Positions 19,735-32,240 of a DNA stretch of 64,000 nt are shown piece by piece; the stretch's first letter is position 1; every line of letters begins with the position of its first letter. The stretch lies in contig NC_073351.2 of NCBI RefSeq assembly GCF_027580225.2, forward strand, positions 8,226,501-8,290,500, given 5' to 3'. The translations under genes and the position numbers were made by a program. The notes under the pieces were generated by a model. It was not told the DNA's origin. It saw nothing but the letters and a program-made list of their open reading frames with translations, and did no database searches. Source of the DNA: Misgurnus anguillicaudatus. Lineage: Eukaryota; Chordata; Actinopteri; Cypriniformes; Cobitidae.

Positions 19735-21876
19735 TAGGGCTGTGATGATAGCCGCATTACTGCATAACTATTGTAATGAGATGCCTACCATAACTATCGT
19801 TATAAAGGCTATAGGCCTATATGTCTGACTGTCGTTGCGACAAAATACCACTAATCTTAGATCACATCTCTAAATCCAATTTATAGTTTATAGCGTAAGG
19901 TCAATTCAATAGGTTATACATAGCCTCTGTGTAGCCTGACGTGCACCTCAACAAATTTTTAACAGCGCGTCAGTTCTACGCGAACCGCAAGCGCTGTGAT
20001 TGGTCCACTAGAACCCCTCTCGTCAGGTAAAAAACTGCGTCATAGGTATTTCCGTTTGCGACAGTGAGAACAAAGATGGTCCAAGTTTAGGAGTGATTTA
20101 ACTCAAACTGCAACAAAAGTCACTGTTTATTTACTTCATTCACTGCTGGTCTTCTCAAAACATACACAACAAGTTGCTGTTTCTTCTTCGTTTGTGGGTT
20201 AAACTTGCCAATCTGCTTCTTCATTGGCGGTCTTGCTGCTACTGTGGTAACACGCGTGGATTCTGCCTACTAACGGTCTGCATGTGTGTTTGCACGTCGA
20301 CGCAGAAGTATAAATGAAAACAGAAGTGTATTCTATGCCATCGTGGCTACGTCGTAGGACATGCTCACAACTATAATGAACCCTTTAATCAACCACCCTG
20401 TGGTGTTTGCCGGACTTGGGACCGCACATACCTAGTTAAGCCCAAAACCTCAGGTCAGCAGCGAAAGTTGGGAGTCTCCAAGGCCTTTGCGAGAGGAGCG
20501 AAGTACCAAAGTGACAGCAAGCGAGCGCTTACTGACAGCATGACTCATTATTTGGTCAAATGTTGTGTCTATATCTGGAGCTGCTGTAACAAGCGAATTT
20601 CTCCAGCTCGGGATCAAAAAAGTCTTATTATCTTCTTGAAATACTGAGCATTGATTGGAGTATCCATATTTTACGTTATTTACAGGACGATGCAATAGGC
20701 TATTGCATTTTGTATATGCTCTAAAAAAATATAATAAAACATATTAACAATAATAACATGAAATAATATTAATTATAACTCTTGTTTTTCGATATCCTTG
20801 TGCTGGGTTTACACCAGCCATGGTAGAGGCGTCAAGCGCAAGTGATGTGTCAATGTGAAGACGCGTTGAAGACGCGTCTAGTTCGCGCAAATTGAGCGTC
20901 TGGTGCGGTACGCGCGAATGGTGCTTTTTGTGCATTTTGCGTTTGACGCAAATTTGCGGCTGACGCCCGAGTAGAAAAATTGTAACTTTGGCGGATTTTC
21001 GCGCCACGTTAACCAATCAGGAGCCTGCTTACTGCTGTGGCGGCAGCCCTGCCCGGATTCACTCATTCAACATGGAGGAATGCTTGATATTGTCCGTGAG
21101 CAGTCACCCGACACAAATTTGTACGACGCAAATTCTTATTTCTGTAGAGACAGGAATAAAAAGAAACTCGCTTGAAAGAGTGTCAGTGAGGACATTGGGC
21201 AACCTGGTAAGTTGAAAATACACATTTCACTTTTGAGTCACGTGATGTTTATCGACCCACAGCATTCCCGCCGTTTTTTAAACTATTTTCACCCTATAGT
21301 AAGGTTACCAAATACAAACCGGTAACTCTCTTGATGAATGCACGATCAACATCAGTCATCTTGCAAACAGACAACCGCATAGCACTTGCCCCTTCCACAA
21401 GAAGCAGATTTCACCTCTGACACGCATCAAATGCTTGCTTTTTCCGCGCGTCTACTTCGCTCTAGATGCGCAAATGCATTCAAAATGTTAGAGCGGCAAA
21501 CTAGACGTGGTAGACGCGATTTTGACGCCTCAAACGCGGCTGATGTGAACCCACGGTTAGAGTTTAATATGAATTATGTTTTTTCTGATCGTTTGTAACC
21601 CATTTTTTGTACAATAAATTATTAAAAGTTTCACAAGTTGCGTTTGGAAGAGTGCGTTTATATCCACGGATTGTTACCCGAAAAACAATGCCTAAACAAA
21701 TAGGAATCTTATTTTTGCAAAAACTCACCAGAAGCAATGTTGAGCTTGGCATGTTCTTTCTACAGCTTTCTCAGGTTGTAATTCTACAAAATGTATTTTA
21801 CAAAAAAAAATGGGTCAGAAAAGATCAAAAGAAAATGGGTTACAAAAGAAAAAAATCCCATATCGTCACAGCCCTA
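19735..21876. mobile_element. hAT element (tagggctgtgatga ends), 2.1 kb
   Basis: The ends are tagggctgtgatga and the inverse, tatcgtcacagcccta. The flanks are atactcac (19727-19734) and gtactcac (21877-21884), an 8-bp TSD with one mismatch. The interior has no clear transposase frame. A Harbinger-like element is inserted at 20801-21556. Confidence 0.85.
20801..21556. mobile_element. PIF/Harbinger-like non-autonomous element
   Basis: The ends are tgctgggtttacaccagcc and the inverse, ggctgatgtgaacccacgg, with gaggcgtcaa next to both. The interior is rich in acgcgtct motifs. Flanks are ttg and tta, a degenerate 3-bp TSD. It is the same family as 29409-29858 and 32241-33268, where the TSDs are exact TAA or TTA. 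Confidence 0.72.
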
Positions 21877-21884
21877 GTACTCAC

Positions 21885-23685
21885 ACTTTGGGTGTTTGAC
21901 TGATGCACCATAATGTGATTGGTGCATACACTTATCTAACACTATTTCAATAGTGTCTCTCTAGGCGTACTTTTGAGCATTAGCAAGAAGACTGGAGCCA
22001 TTTTTGATAAATGCTAATCATTTTAGTTTAGTCAATTAACAGATGGTGGGCAAGACTCTTATTTTATAAGCCTGGATGGGCAGATCACAAAAAACAGAGG
22101 ACTGGATCCATATCAAAGAGGCACTAACACACAGAGCCAGATTTCATCAACATTTAACAGCCCATGAAATCCATACAAAGATCATTCTGCAGCATTACCT
22201 GTGTAAATCAATAGATACAGCACAATTATCCATGAACATGTTCTGAATCACAAAACCATGCACAATGGTTAAACTTGTCCGTTAGCTAAACTTGTCCATT
22301 AGCTAAACAGCGGTAACGCTGCCTTTACAGTGCTGCTGTCCAGAAAACTCAACGTGGCTAAACCACCAACATCCCTTTCAACCAGACAACAGAGGAACAA
22401 CTGCGAAATTCATCACATTCCTATTTGGCGACCAGACGTGGGCAGAGAAAGGGCCAAATTGCACTAGATGCTCCATTATGAGCACATCAACACATTTAAT
22501 TATCTTTTCTCTGATCAAGACCATCAGATTGCTTGGAAAATAAGGGAAAAGGTACCGGGCTAAACGACAAGCGGCATCGTGCGATCAAAAGGCAGGAAGC
22601 CAACTGTTAGATACAGATGGTCCGGGTGTCAGGCCAGCCCACAATGCACAGAGCAAGACAGGAAGATAATAAACAAAGTAATGACACATAAGGGACAGAA
22701 AGAGAGAGAGAGGTAGAGAGATAAGAAGAGAGAGAGAGAGATGAATGGGTGCGTAAAGAGACAGAACAGGATGAGTGATCAACCCATCAGGGCATATATA
22801 CTCTCTGCACATCTGCTCTGCGCCTGCTGAGGGTGAGCGGTCTGCATTTTCCTTAATCTCTGATACAAATCACACAATTAGTTACTCTGATCTCTTAAAG
22901 GGCTAAGCAGAGACCTCTCCGTCTGGAATGTAAGCAAATCAATACAATACATTATGCATGCCGGGCCAGTCTCACTGAGAATTCAGCTTGTTGTGCTAAA
23001 TCCGGAATGGGATAGAATTTCGTCACGCTAGATGCTAATTTTGATACTGGAATATGTTTATTAATCAAAACTATTTAATATAAGACAGCTTGCACATCGA
23101 AGACTTTAAGAAAGTTTGTGATCAATGGCCTAAAGTCCTGCAGTTGCTCTCCAGAGAGGCGACTCTTCCAAGGAATTTCAACGCATAGCACCTGATTAAA
23201 ATGACAATCCCATTTATCTGGTATGGAAAAAATTCAGTGTGCAGGAGATCTGGGCGGGGAAGGGAGGGGAAACATCTCCTCAGAGCATTAGGGGACTTTT
23301 TCCATTAAACTGATCTTAGATTGGTTAAGCAGACCGTCTCATAATGGGTTTAAAGGTATATTTTATTGCATCTTTCATAGCTTAGACGGCTTAATGGAGT
23401 TCTCAGATGCATTTTATTGAAGTATCCAGTTTGTCTCTAAATTTAAATTTAGGAACTTTGACTTATCTTGCCAAATCTGAACTTTTTTATCGTCTGAAAA
23501 TCCAAAGGAGAAGCATAAAAGAGGTCTATAATGAGATCTTTTTATTCAGAAAAAAATCCATCTGAGAAGCAAAAGACAAATTCTTCATTATATTCCATTT
23601 CAATGCTGGAGAAACAAGTAAGATAATGAAGAATTCATTTTTTTCCGAGGTATTTCTAGAACAATGGCCGATTGAGCACACTCAC
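21885..23685. other. no gene seen (intron 2, near exon 2)
   Basis: This largely repeat-poor stretch borders exon 2. It includes a GA-rich patch at 22688-22741. Single-copy intronic sequence such as this is where regulatory elements might be sought, but I see no specific site. Confidence 0.5.
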
Positions 23686-23781
23686 CGATGTTTAATTCAT
23701 CATCTGTTTCTGCATCTCCGATGCACTCAAACTGGAACTCCTGTAAGGACTGTGAGAACTTTTGCACCGCTGACGAGAGGT
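23686..23781 (-). CDS. arhgap42: arhgap42 coding exon 2 (BAR domain start)
   Basis: The minus strand reads an acceptor ctttctgtttcag, then 96 bp, then a donor atcg|gtgagt. It starts in phase with the last base of exon 1 (A|AC gives Asn) and ends one base into a codon. It encodes [18 protein letters not shown] followed by [14 protein letters not shown]. The [10 protein letters not shown] and [10 protein letters not shown] stretches are near-invariant in GRAF-family BAR domains and match ARHGAP42 best as I recall it ([18 protein letters not shown]). The exon contributes to BAR helix 1 and the loop after it. There is no stop, frameshift or splice defect. It is separated from exon 1 by about 30.5 kb and from exon 3 by about 15.8 kb. 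Confidence 0.88.
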
Positions 23782-24089
23782 CTGAAACAGAAAGAACAAG
23801 AAAACACTATGAAATCTCACTGTAAATCTAACGCAAGTGTGAGATAAGATGGAGATTGACTGTATCTCCCTTAACACTGAAGAAAATGTTGCCCTCAGGC
23901 CAAAAAGGTTCCTTCTGTTTATAAAGAACCATCAAGGTGCAAAAATGTGACCCGTGCCGGCAAACTGAGACATAATCAGCTTATTTAAAAAATGTGTTTT
24001 TATATTTTGACATTCTCTATAAAAAATGACAGAGCTACACCTGTTTGAAGTTGATATAGCCAACAAAGTCAGTTTAGTGAAAAAATGAG

Positions 24090-26561
24090 TTAAAGGATTA
24101 TTCAACTTTCATGAAAACAAATTCAGACAATTTACTCACCCATGTCATACAAGAAAGAAGTTTGTCTTTCTTTCTTCAGTTGAAAAGAAATTAAAAAATT
24201 TGTATATTAGACTAATATTACTAGACGTGTATTATATGCAAAAACAGCTTTTTATATCAACCACTATGGAAATGAAAGTTTTAGTTTATGGTTATCATGT
24301 GTTAAATTAAATTAAATTCCTGTATGGTGATGTTGGCTATCAATAGTTCATAGGTATTGGAAGAGTGGATAATTTTTCTTTATGTTTAAACATGTTTAAA
24401 GTTTCATGCATGTGTAAGCCATGGTGTGAAGATTGTAAACAGTTTATTTAATACTTCTGAGTTAAATCTGGCCCCAAGTTAAATGCTGATTAAAACCAAA
24501 CCAAGTCTTTTTTGCTTATAATAAACTGACGCAGTGTTGGGAAAGTTCACTTTCTACATGAAATAGTTCAGTACACAGTTCACAAATTTTTAAATGAACT
24601 AGTTCAGTTCATAGTTCATATTTCCAAATTTTGAACTAGTTCACAGTTCCAAAAATGAACTAATTTATAGTTCTTTTTCCCCATATAATTAAAAAAAAAT
24701 ATATTGCCATTATAGCCCATATAGAACCACAGACAGGAATTATTTTATCAGTTCCAACACTGAAGCTAAATGGATCAGATTTCATCTTCATATCCAACTT
24801 TAAATCCTTATCCAACCAGGGTTTACATTAGCATTGACTGTCTTTTAATTTTTGTATTTGCTTGCACATACCTTGAAAGGCTAGCCGGGTGCTTCAAGGG
24901 GGTTTTCCAGGCGAGAAGCACTGCGAGGCGTTGCGTGTATGACGACTCGCAGGTATTGCACACCGCACGTGCACGTTAAATAGCGTAAGCTTAATCAAAG
25001 TCTATTTCAAGATCCAGAATATGCGTAAGCAGCCTTTGTTAATCGTTAACGATTTAGGACAAATATGATGTTATTTAATGTTAAACTATGCGAGTGGCGC
25101 GGCAGGGATTTGGATAGCAGCGTCCAGTCAGTGTTGTTTTGATGACGTATGCAGCCTGGTGGCAGTGTTGCCAGATTGGGTGTTTTTTCCGCTACACATT
25201 TAGGCCAGTTTACAGTGTGTTTTAGACGGGTTTTCGTCTGGAAGACTCTGTAGAAATCTGGCACCCTACTGAATGACGTTAAAGTGAGAGAACGTGCCGT
25301 TCACAAGCCCCAGAATGAACGAGTTCACCTTGCGTTCATCAGGCAGTAATACAGTACGTTCAGTTCACGTTCGCCCAAAATATAAACTAGTTCATGAACT
25401 TTCGTTCAATGAACTCGTTCAAGCACAACACTGAACTGACGTGATGATAACACATTAGCAGTCTTTCAGAATGCTTTCAATTACATGTAGATGCAGTATA
25501 CAGTATGCATCTGTGAGTGTGGTGTCGCTCTGGGACGAGTGAGCATAAGGGTGAGAGGAAAAATCTAGACAACACTACTGCTTCACACTTTCACAGTGCA
25601 ATATGCTTTAATTTTAATTCTTAAATACCTCGCTGAGGCCTGTTTTTGTCAGACCTCTACTGTTTTGTATTTAAACCTCTATTAAATTAATCCATAATCG
25701 AGATTTTAATCTGAGTTTAAAGTTATTGTGCAACAGGACTGAAGTTAATCTTAAATATATGTAACTTAAATCCATGATCAAAATGATGGGTTGAATGTAA
25801 ACCTGCTTTTATTAAAACAAGGTTTAAAGTTTGGTGCAGCAGAATTATTAGATAAATCCTTACAAACTAGGCATCTAAATTCAATATATTCTCATGTACG
25901 CATCAAAGTCTGTAGCAGTCATTTATTGTCTTTGATATTTTGTGTTTTGTATAATTGTGGGGAGTGTTTTTCTTCATTGCTTGTCCTATTTTCAACAATC
26001 CCTAAATTGAACGAGTAGTTTTACTAAGGGCACCGATCTCGCATAAAATGAAACAGCTATTTTAAACATATTCTACCTGCCTTCCTGATATGAATGAATA
26101 TACATTTGATATGATTATTAATACTGATACTTATTTGGGCAAAGAAAACGAATGACTTGTGTAAGACCTGATGCTTAAAGTTGATGGCTAGCAACCTGAC
26201 TTCTCAACACTTGTAAACACTGGAGCGGTAGTTTCACATACGTCATGCATCACAAAGCTAGTGCAAGACGAGAAGTTTTGATCAAAAAGTACTTCTTTTT
26301 TATTTTTGGGGGGCAAAAATGACGATCGGTTTGCTAAATGAAACCCTTATGCCTTGGTTGGGATCGTTTAGAGCCCTTTGGAGTTGCATTGAAACCATTG
26401 AGGTCCACTAAAGTATACTATATGGAGAAAAATCCTGGAATGTTTTCCTCCAAAAACTTAATTTCTTATCACTGAACAAAGAAAGACATCAACATCTTGG
26501 GTGACATGGGGGGGTGAGTAAATTATCAGATTCTTTTTATAAAAGTGGAATAATCCTTTAA
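24090..26561. mobile_element. TTAA-flanked element with divergent arms and a hAT insert
   Basis: The left end is ttaaaggattattcaacttt and the right end reads inward as ttaaaggattattccacttt, with TTAA at 24090-24093 and 26558-26561. Both arms continue with aatttactcaccc and catgtca. The right arm (26240-26561) is related to the right arm of 6220-7128. The interior contains a hAT (24532-25433) and unrecognised DNA. Two separate half-elements would be an alternative reading. Confidence 0.6.
24532..25433. mobile_element. hAT element (cagtgttggg ends), 0.9 kb
   Basis: The left end is cagtgttgggaaagttca and the right end is tcaagcacaacactg. The exact 8-bp TSD aactgacg flanks it (24524-24531, 25434-25441). 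Subterminal regions are full of gttca/tgaac repeats (gaactagttcagttcatag and the like), a pattern typical of this fish hAT group. No transposase is present. Confidence 0.9.
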
Positions 26562-26719
26562 GATTTTTAGGGTTAAAAAATCACGGAATCCATACTTTAA
26601 AATGACTGGATTTAACTAATAGATTTGGCAAACACAAAGTCAAAAACAATATCTATAGGAAAAATATTTGTTCAATTTTTTTTTTATTGACATTGAGACA
26701 GACAGCTTTAAGATCTACT

Positions 26720-27078
26720 GTGGCATCGTGAGAGGGTATGTAATAGAGGCAAGGTATCTGCCATCTAGGTGGTTGCAGCATGGTGACTACAAACCAAGAT
26801 GGCCACCGGGTCCCAGACTACAATTACCAGGTTCCTCGATGGTGGAGACAGCTGTTGCCAATGAAGGAGAAAAGCTGTTAATGAGCTGAAAACAGAGAGT
26901 CTTGATTTTGTTTGGTGTTTGATAGGACACACACAAAGAGAAGCTGGAATAGTTTTGGTTAAAAATCGTTTTGGTATTTAAGTTGATGATTAAAAAGAAC
27001 CCAGTGATTTGATCTCTGCTTGGACTCGATTTGTGAAACAACCCACACTTGGTGATACCCTACCTCTCACGATGCCAC
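26720..27078. mobile_element. short inverted-repeat element (gtggcatcgtgagagg ends)
   Basis: The ends are gtggcatcgtgagagg and its exact inverse, cctctcacgatgccac. Flanks are ACT (26717-26719, 27079-27081), a possible 3-bp TSD. It is about 360 bp and non-coding. The superfamily is not assigned. Confidence 0.75.
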
Positions 27079-27081
27079 ACT

Positions 27082-28727
27082 ACTGTAATGCAAGGATCTA
27101 ATATAATGTTATCAGATATTTTTCCCCAATAATTAACCAAACATTCACTTAAGACATACAGATTATATCTGCATGAATTCTTAAATATATTTTTAAAACT
27201 GTAATTCTGTCAAGATGTGTATATATCGAGGTCGCACGCTCACACATCTGTGTACATGCTTCAGATCTGTCAGTCAGCGTGAGTAAGATCATTTTCAAGT
27301 CTTGTCGCTCTTAATAACTCTTTTAACATCAATCAGGTCCCAAAATGTATCTTCATAAATATTTTAACATCAAGCAATTCCTGCACTTTATTTTCGAATT
27401 CCTGCATGTTTTAAAACCAAAATCAAAATGTCAGGCGTGCATGTAGATGGAGACGCATCCTTTGTATAGGTTAAGCATTTAAGATGATACACCTCTCAGA
27501 AAACATACAAATAAAGATGATTTTAAATGTTTAATGACTATTTGGAGCATTGGGATTGTAAACGAGTGCTAAATGTATTTATTTTATGGAAACCTCTATT
27601 TCGATCAAAATCAAAATGTATACTTTCTTTTGCCTGTAGCTCAAAATTAGTGCACATTCTGACTCATTTAGGCAGCACGGTTCAAGAAACGCTGAGAAAA
27701 CAGTACAGTATTACGATATTTTATTCAAAGATGCTTTCTCTCGTATGGGGGTCTGTACATAAAAGCAAGTGCATAATCTTTGTGTCTCTGGTGAGAATTA
27801 ACGAGATCTCATTTGCAGCTCTAAACGTAAATCTCAAACATCAGCAGTGGGTGGAAAAGACTTGAGCAGGAATCACTAAGCAACTCAATCAAAAAAGGTA
27901 ATGAGACATCAGCAGAAAGCCATTTCATCATCTTTTAAAGAGGTGATAGACCTGACTGCTTCTCTAAACACCCACAAGTCTTCCAAAACTGACAAGAAAG
28001 ACTCATTATTTCCCCTCAATCTTCTTTTTGGGTGAACGCATGGTTTGGAAGATGAAAAATCATCCTTTTGAGCTTAAAAGCACAAGATTTGTCAGGGAGG
28101 AACATTAAAGTTTCTCATTGACATCCATCAAGAGAGGTCACAAGAAAGCATTGTAATGCTTATTACAAGGACAAGAGCTGACACACCGACTGACACAGGT
28201 CTTAAAGCTTGTAATTCCAGACAGATCAACAGTACCATCCACAACACCAAGGCTGTTTTGCTTTTAAGTGCAGTCTTTAGTTCAATTTGGGCCATTATGT
28301 TTTACACATTATGCTAAATTTATGCTTACAGTTGACAATGTGCTAAAAAAGCTTAAAAAAGCAAAAAAAAAGAACAAATGGGTTTTATTCCAGGCGACAT
28401 TGCTTCATTTGCACCTACCAAATTTTACATAAGGAAGTGGACTTTTTGTTAGATTAATTTTCTTCTATTTTACGCTTATTTGAAGTGGCATCAAAGCGTA
28501 TTTGTTGTCATTCTGTGCCTGCTTTTGACCAAAAAACGACAATAGACCGAAATTTCATTTCTGTTGGTTCTTTGAATGGCACATGCCAAAAGATCAATCA
28601 GACAACAGAAGGGGGATGATATGCAGTAGAGACCACCCCAATCTTTCAGAGAGTAAACAACTGAAACATTCCACTTCCAGGGTTCATTTCCAATGGATGG
28701 CGCAGTTACAGATTCTGTATGGATAAA
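27082..28727. other. no gene or element seen (intron 1)
   Basis: This sequence shows no inverted ends, no simple repeats and no recognisable coding exon. It is a candidate for single-copy intronic DNA. Confidence 0.5.
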
Positions 28728-28825
28728 GCAGAGACTCCTGTAGCTCAACTGGTACAGCATTGCCTTATGGATTGCTCATGGATTTGTTTTCCAGGTAACA
28801 CACATACTGATAAAACGTATGGCTA
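28728..28825 (+). mobile_element. tRNA-derived SINE, 5' part
   Basis: The string ctgtagctcaactggtacag is a tRNA-like A-box region of a common fish SINE, followed by the expected caggtaacacacatactgat and aaaacgtatggct. The tail is missing. The copy joins TTAA-family sequence at about 28826. Confidence 0.75.
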
Positions 28826-29080
28826 GATAACTTATGATTCACTACATGTTAACGTCGTTTATATTATATGCGTTTACGATTGCCAACAAAACACAGACAT
28901 TTGATGCAGTTTTACTTACCGCCTGCGACTCATGACCCGGTTGGGACCGCCCAATTTTAACAAATCCAGCGTTAATAAGAATATAGAATAAGAAACATAA
29001 GAAATCTGATGAGATGCGCATGGTAATCCCATGCAATATATCGGCCAGCCCTAATGGGCTCATGTCAAAATGTGACGTTT
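28826..29080. mobile_element. fragment of a TTAA-element family
   Basis: Sequence ataacttatgattcactacatgt and, further on, actcatgacccggttggga match 59716-59830 (taacttatgattcactacat, actcatgacccagttggga). It is a partial copy of the element at 59561-60269; neither TTAA end is seen here. Confidence 0.65.
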
Positions 29081-29213
29081 TCAAACAAACCAATATGCAA
29101 AAAGTCTGTGATAAGGCCTCTGTAAAATGTATGAATATGAAGCAAAAAAAAGAAAAATCCTAGAATGTAATATTGTATGTAATGTAATATAATAATATAA
29201 AAGTATGTTATAT

Positions 29214-29228
29214 TGTTTCTGTAGCTCA
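29214..29228 (+). mobile_element. SINE head fragment, interrupted
   Basis: The phrase ttctgtagctca is the start of the tRNA-derived SINE. It stops at the left border of the element at 29229-30366. The matching SINE tail is at about 30400-30460. Confidence 0.45.
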
Positions 29229-30366
29229 GGCTATTGGTATTAAGATGTGTTTTCGTTGATCGGATCACAAGTGGACGTGAGAGTCACATCACATTTAGAC
29301 CTGGTATTTAAATCTGTCTCTTTTGTCCACTTTTTCTGTCCTGATTACTGTGAGGGGGTGATCTGTGAGCGAGTGTCTCTGTTGTCATTTAAACGCGAAC
29401 GGGAGTAACCGTGGGTTCACACCAGCCACGTTTGAGGCATCAAATTCGCGTCTACCGTGTCTTGTTTGCCGCTTAAACATGTTGAATTTACTTGCTTCAT
29501 TCATGTGTGAAATTCTAGTAATCGAGACACTTACGCGGAAATTCGCATCATGGGAGGGGCTTTTGCGACTCCGCTCCCTTCATGTAATCGCGTCACTACT
29601 ACAGCAAGCTCCTGATTGGTTAACGCGGCACGTTTTTCCGGAAAAGTTAAAATTTTTCAACACGTGCATTTCCCACGGCAACGCTCAATTCCCGCAAACT
29701 AGACACGCGAATGAGGCGGAATCGTGTCTACTGCACTGCGCTAAACGCCTCATTCGCATCGCGAGACCTCCAGACACGCGTCAATGCGTATTTTTATTGA
29801 CTTAACATTGAAATCACCCGCACTTGACGTCTCTACCGCGGCTGGTCTGAACGCAGCATAATGACGAGTTTATATGGGCGCAAACTAATATTATGTCTGA
29901 ATCCGCTGCTTGTGTTGTAAGTAAACATGCTGCACAGTGTTTTATACATGTATATGTAAGAGCTTTCTCTGATATTTCAGCGCAACTTTCACATGCTTGC
30001 AAAATGAAACTGCGGAGATCAGCCGCTTTAGTTTTATCAATGAAAGGCTAAAAATAGCGCTGTTCACCGTGTGTTCGCGCCAGAAGTCAGAAAAGACGTA
30101 AAACATTGTGCTCAGTACCTCAGATTAGATAAATGGGCGGAGAGAAGGCAGTTGCGTGTGGCTGTTCGAAAACATTCAACTACATGTGCGTTTACACTAC
30201 AAAAGCAATCCGATCGAAAGGGTTTTTTACTATCTCTCAATGTAGTTGAAAGTGATTAAAAGTGGACGAGCTCAAAACAGTTTGAACACCTTTACACCTG
30301 GCATTAACGTCGTCCACTTGTGATCCGATCGACGAAAACGCATGTTAATGCCAACTGTAAACAGCC
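29229..30366. mobile_element. inverted-repeat element with 3-bp TSD, 1.1 kb
   Basis: The left arm holds attaagatgtgttttcgttg, then atcggatcacaagtggacg. The right arm reads inward as attaacatgcgttttcgtcg, then the same atcggatcacaagtggacg. Outer ends are ggct and agcc, flanked by TCA on both sides (29226-29228, 30367-30369). A Harbinger-like element is inserted at 29409-29858. No transposase is seen; the 3-bp TSD would fit PIF/Harbinger. Confidence 0.7.
29409..29858. mobile_element. PIF/Harbinger-like non-autonomous element
   Basis: The ends are ccgtgggttcacaccagcc and the inverse, ggctggtctgaacgcagca, with an exact TAA TSD (29406-29408, 29859-29861). The interior carries caagctcctgattggttaac and gcgaatgaggcggaatcg, shared with the copies at 32241-33268. 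Confidence 0.82.
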
Positions 30367-30460
30367 TCATACTGATATATACAGAAATATACTGATGAAA
30401 TGTGATTGTATTGTATGTCACTTTGGATATAAGGATCTGCGCCAAATGCGCAAATATATT
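30367..30460 (+). mobile_element. SINE 3' tail fragment
   Basis: The string gtatgtcactttggatataa, followed by ggatctgcgccaaatgcgc, is the tail of the tRNA-derived SINE family (usually cactttggataaaagcgtct). It is probably the rest of the copy headed at 29214-29228. Confidence 0.65.
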
Positions 30461-32237
30461 TTTTCTTTTAAATGATCATAATACTATATAATAAGTCTTC
30501 CTTTAATTCTGTTTCTCATTATTTTGTGCTATAGTCTGGACATGAACCATGCTTCCAATAATGGGGTTTGCTGAGGTCAGAAAAGGTGTCCCGTTACTCC
30601 TCCAACCAATTGCACTGGTGGGCAATAAAACAGGTGATAAAATTTCCCAGACTTACGTCGATAGAGAAATCCGAACCGTATAATAATATGGCTTGGAAAT
30701 AAAAACTGGCAAAAAAATAAAAGAGTTTAGCCCAGTAACAGGTTCCTTCTGTGACTCCCACAGCACTGAAGGCCCATAACGGGGTTATGCACTGATGTAT
30801 TGAGCACATCATCTGATGGCATGCATCAGCTCTGTGACTCTGGTCAATAATCTGTTTGAGTTGTCAGTTTGCTCAGTCAAGCTGAATGAGACCCATCAAT
30901 AATGCAGCAGCCTTCACCTCTCGAACCAACAGACATCATCGGCTGAGCCACGGGTATTTCGCTTTCCGTCAAACCTTCAGTGAGAGCATTAACGTCTAAG
31001 AGGCCTGGCTGCTCTCAGATCAGAGCTCGAGTAAAATGGAAATGGGTGTCCTGTGGCGAGGATGGTAGAGGGATGTTTCCTGCTGTCGTGATTCACATGA
31101 TTCAAAACATATGAAGGAATCATGAATGATTTTTATACTTTTCAAACAGTGTTTCTGTAGCGTAATCAGATTGTGTATATTGAGTTCGATCCACACACAT
31201 ACTACTGATAAAAAAGTACAAATTGAATGCACCTTAAATTTCCTCTTTCAGCATCTGTGAAATGCGTAAATCCTTTTTTTTAATGCAACTAATTAAGGAG
31301 CAATGGATGTGCATAAGGTATATAACTGATCATTAGTGTGTTTGCTGCACAGACAATAAAGAGAAATGTAGATTTATCCTTTATGACTGTCTCCTTATAA
31401 ACCAACAAAATGAGTAGTAATTTACCATTGCACAACAACAATCACCAACAATGCACAAAATGCCAACATTAACAATCGCCCTATGGCAGATACAGTTTAA
31501 ATCTGGTCCTAATGTTGTACTATTTATCCTGGCCCAGTTTACCAAAAAATAACATCTGAAGCATTCCTGGATGATCTTCATATGGCAGAAGAACAGTGTG
31601 CATCTTCTTCAACAATCAGCCACTTTCCATCCTGTCTATCTCAGCTGTCCAAACTGTCCATCTCTTTCTCCAGGTAATGGGTCACAGATCGGCTATCCAT
31701 CTCCACAGAGATCCCCTGTCAGATAGTGCTGCTCTGTTTATTTTTTATACTGCCAATTCAGCATAAAACATGTTGCAGTTCCCAACCAACAGCCACCATG
31801 TCTATTGGGAATCTCTTAGATTATATTGTAAACAGGGATTTTTTGACGCCATTCCAACCTGTAGTGAGTTGCCTCACTATCTACCTTCATAAAACCTCAC
31901 AAGTGACTGATTTTTAATGCTCTTTATGCACACACACTCCATTAAAGTTCACTTATGCGTGCATCACACATATGTTGCGTCCAAGTTCGCTTAGTTATAC
32001 AGTACTATGAACTAAAAGTATGTACTCATTTTGCGATGGGAAAGAAAACTGGAATATAATAATGCATAATGGATACACATTGGCCCTGTATACACTGTGA
32101 AGTTTCAGGAGTGACAACCGCATTAAAATGTGGGAGTAAATCCCCTAAATGACTGTTCCACATGTGTACAGATAAAGACTCACTCCCGGAAACTGTGATG
32201 ATTGACACAGAGGTAACCATAGCAACGTTCTACTGTC
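30461..32237. other. no gene or element seen (intron 1)
   Basis: No inverted ends or coding exon were recognised. Open frames here are short and lack familiar motifs. Confidence 0.5.
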
Positions 32238-32240
32238 TTA

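Larger units (their letters stand above)
7873..23685 (-). other. arhgap42: arhgap42 intron 2
   Basis: The intron of about 15.8 kb runs between the exon 2 donor and the exon 3 acceptor. It carries two Tc1-like relics with nested insertions (8931-12980 and 14699-16929), a TTAA element (16944-18195) and a hAT with a Harbinger-like insert (19735-21876). The unlabelled parts (7873-8930, 13331-14349, 14394-14696, 18196-19726, 21885-23685) show no gene that I can support. Confidence 0.85.

Noticed and set aside
28736..28760. Possible tRNA gene (gtagctcaactggta)
   Set aside because: The A-box-like string is part of a known SINE head. There is no cloverleaf or B-box at the right distance.
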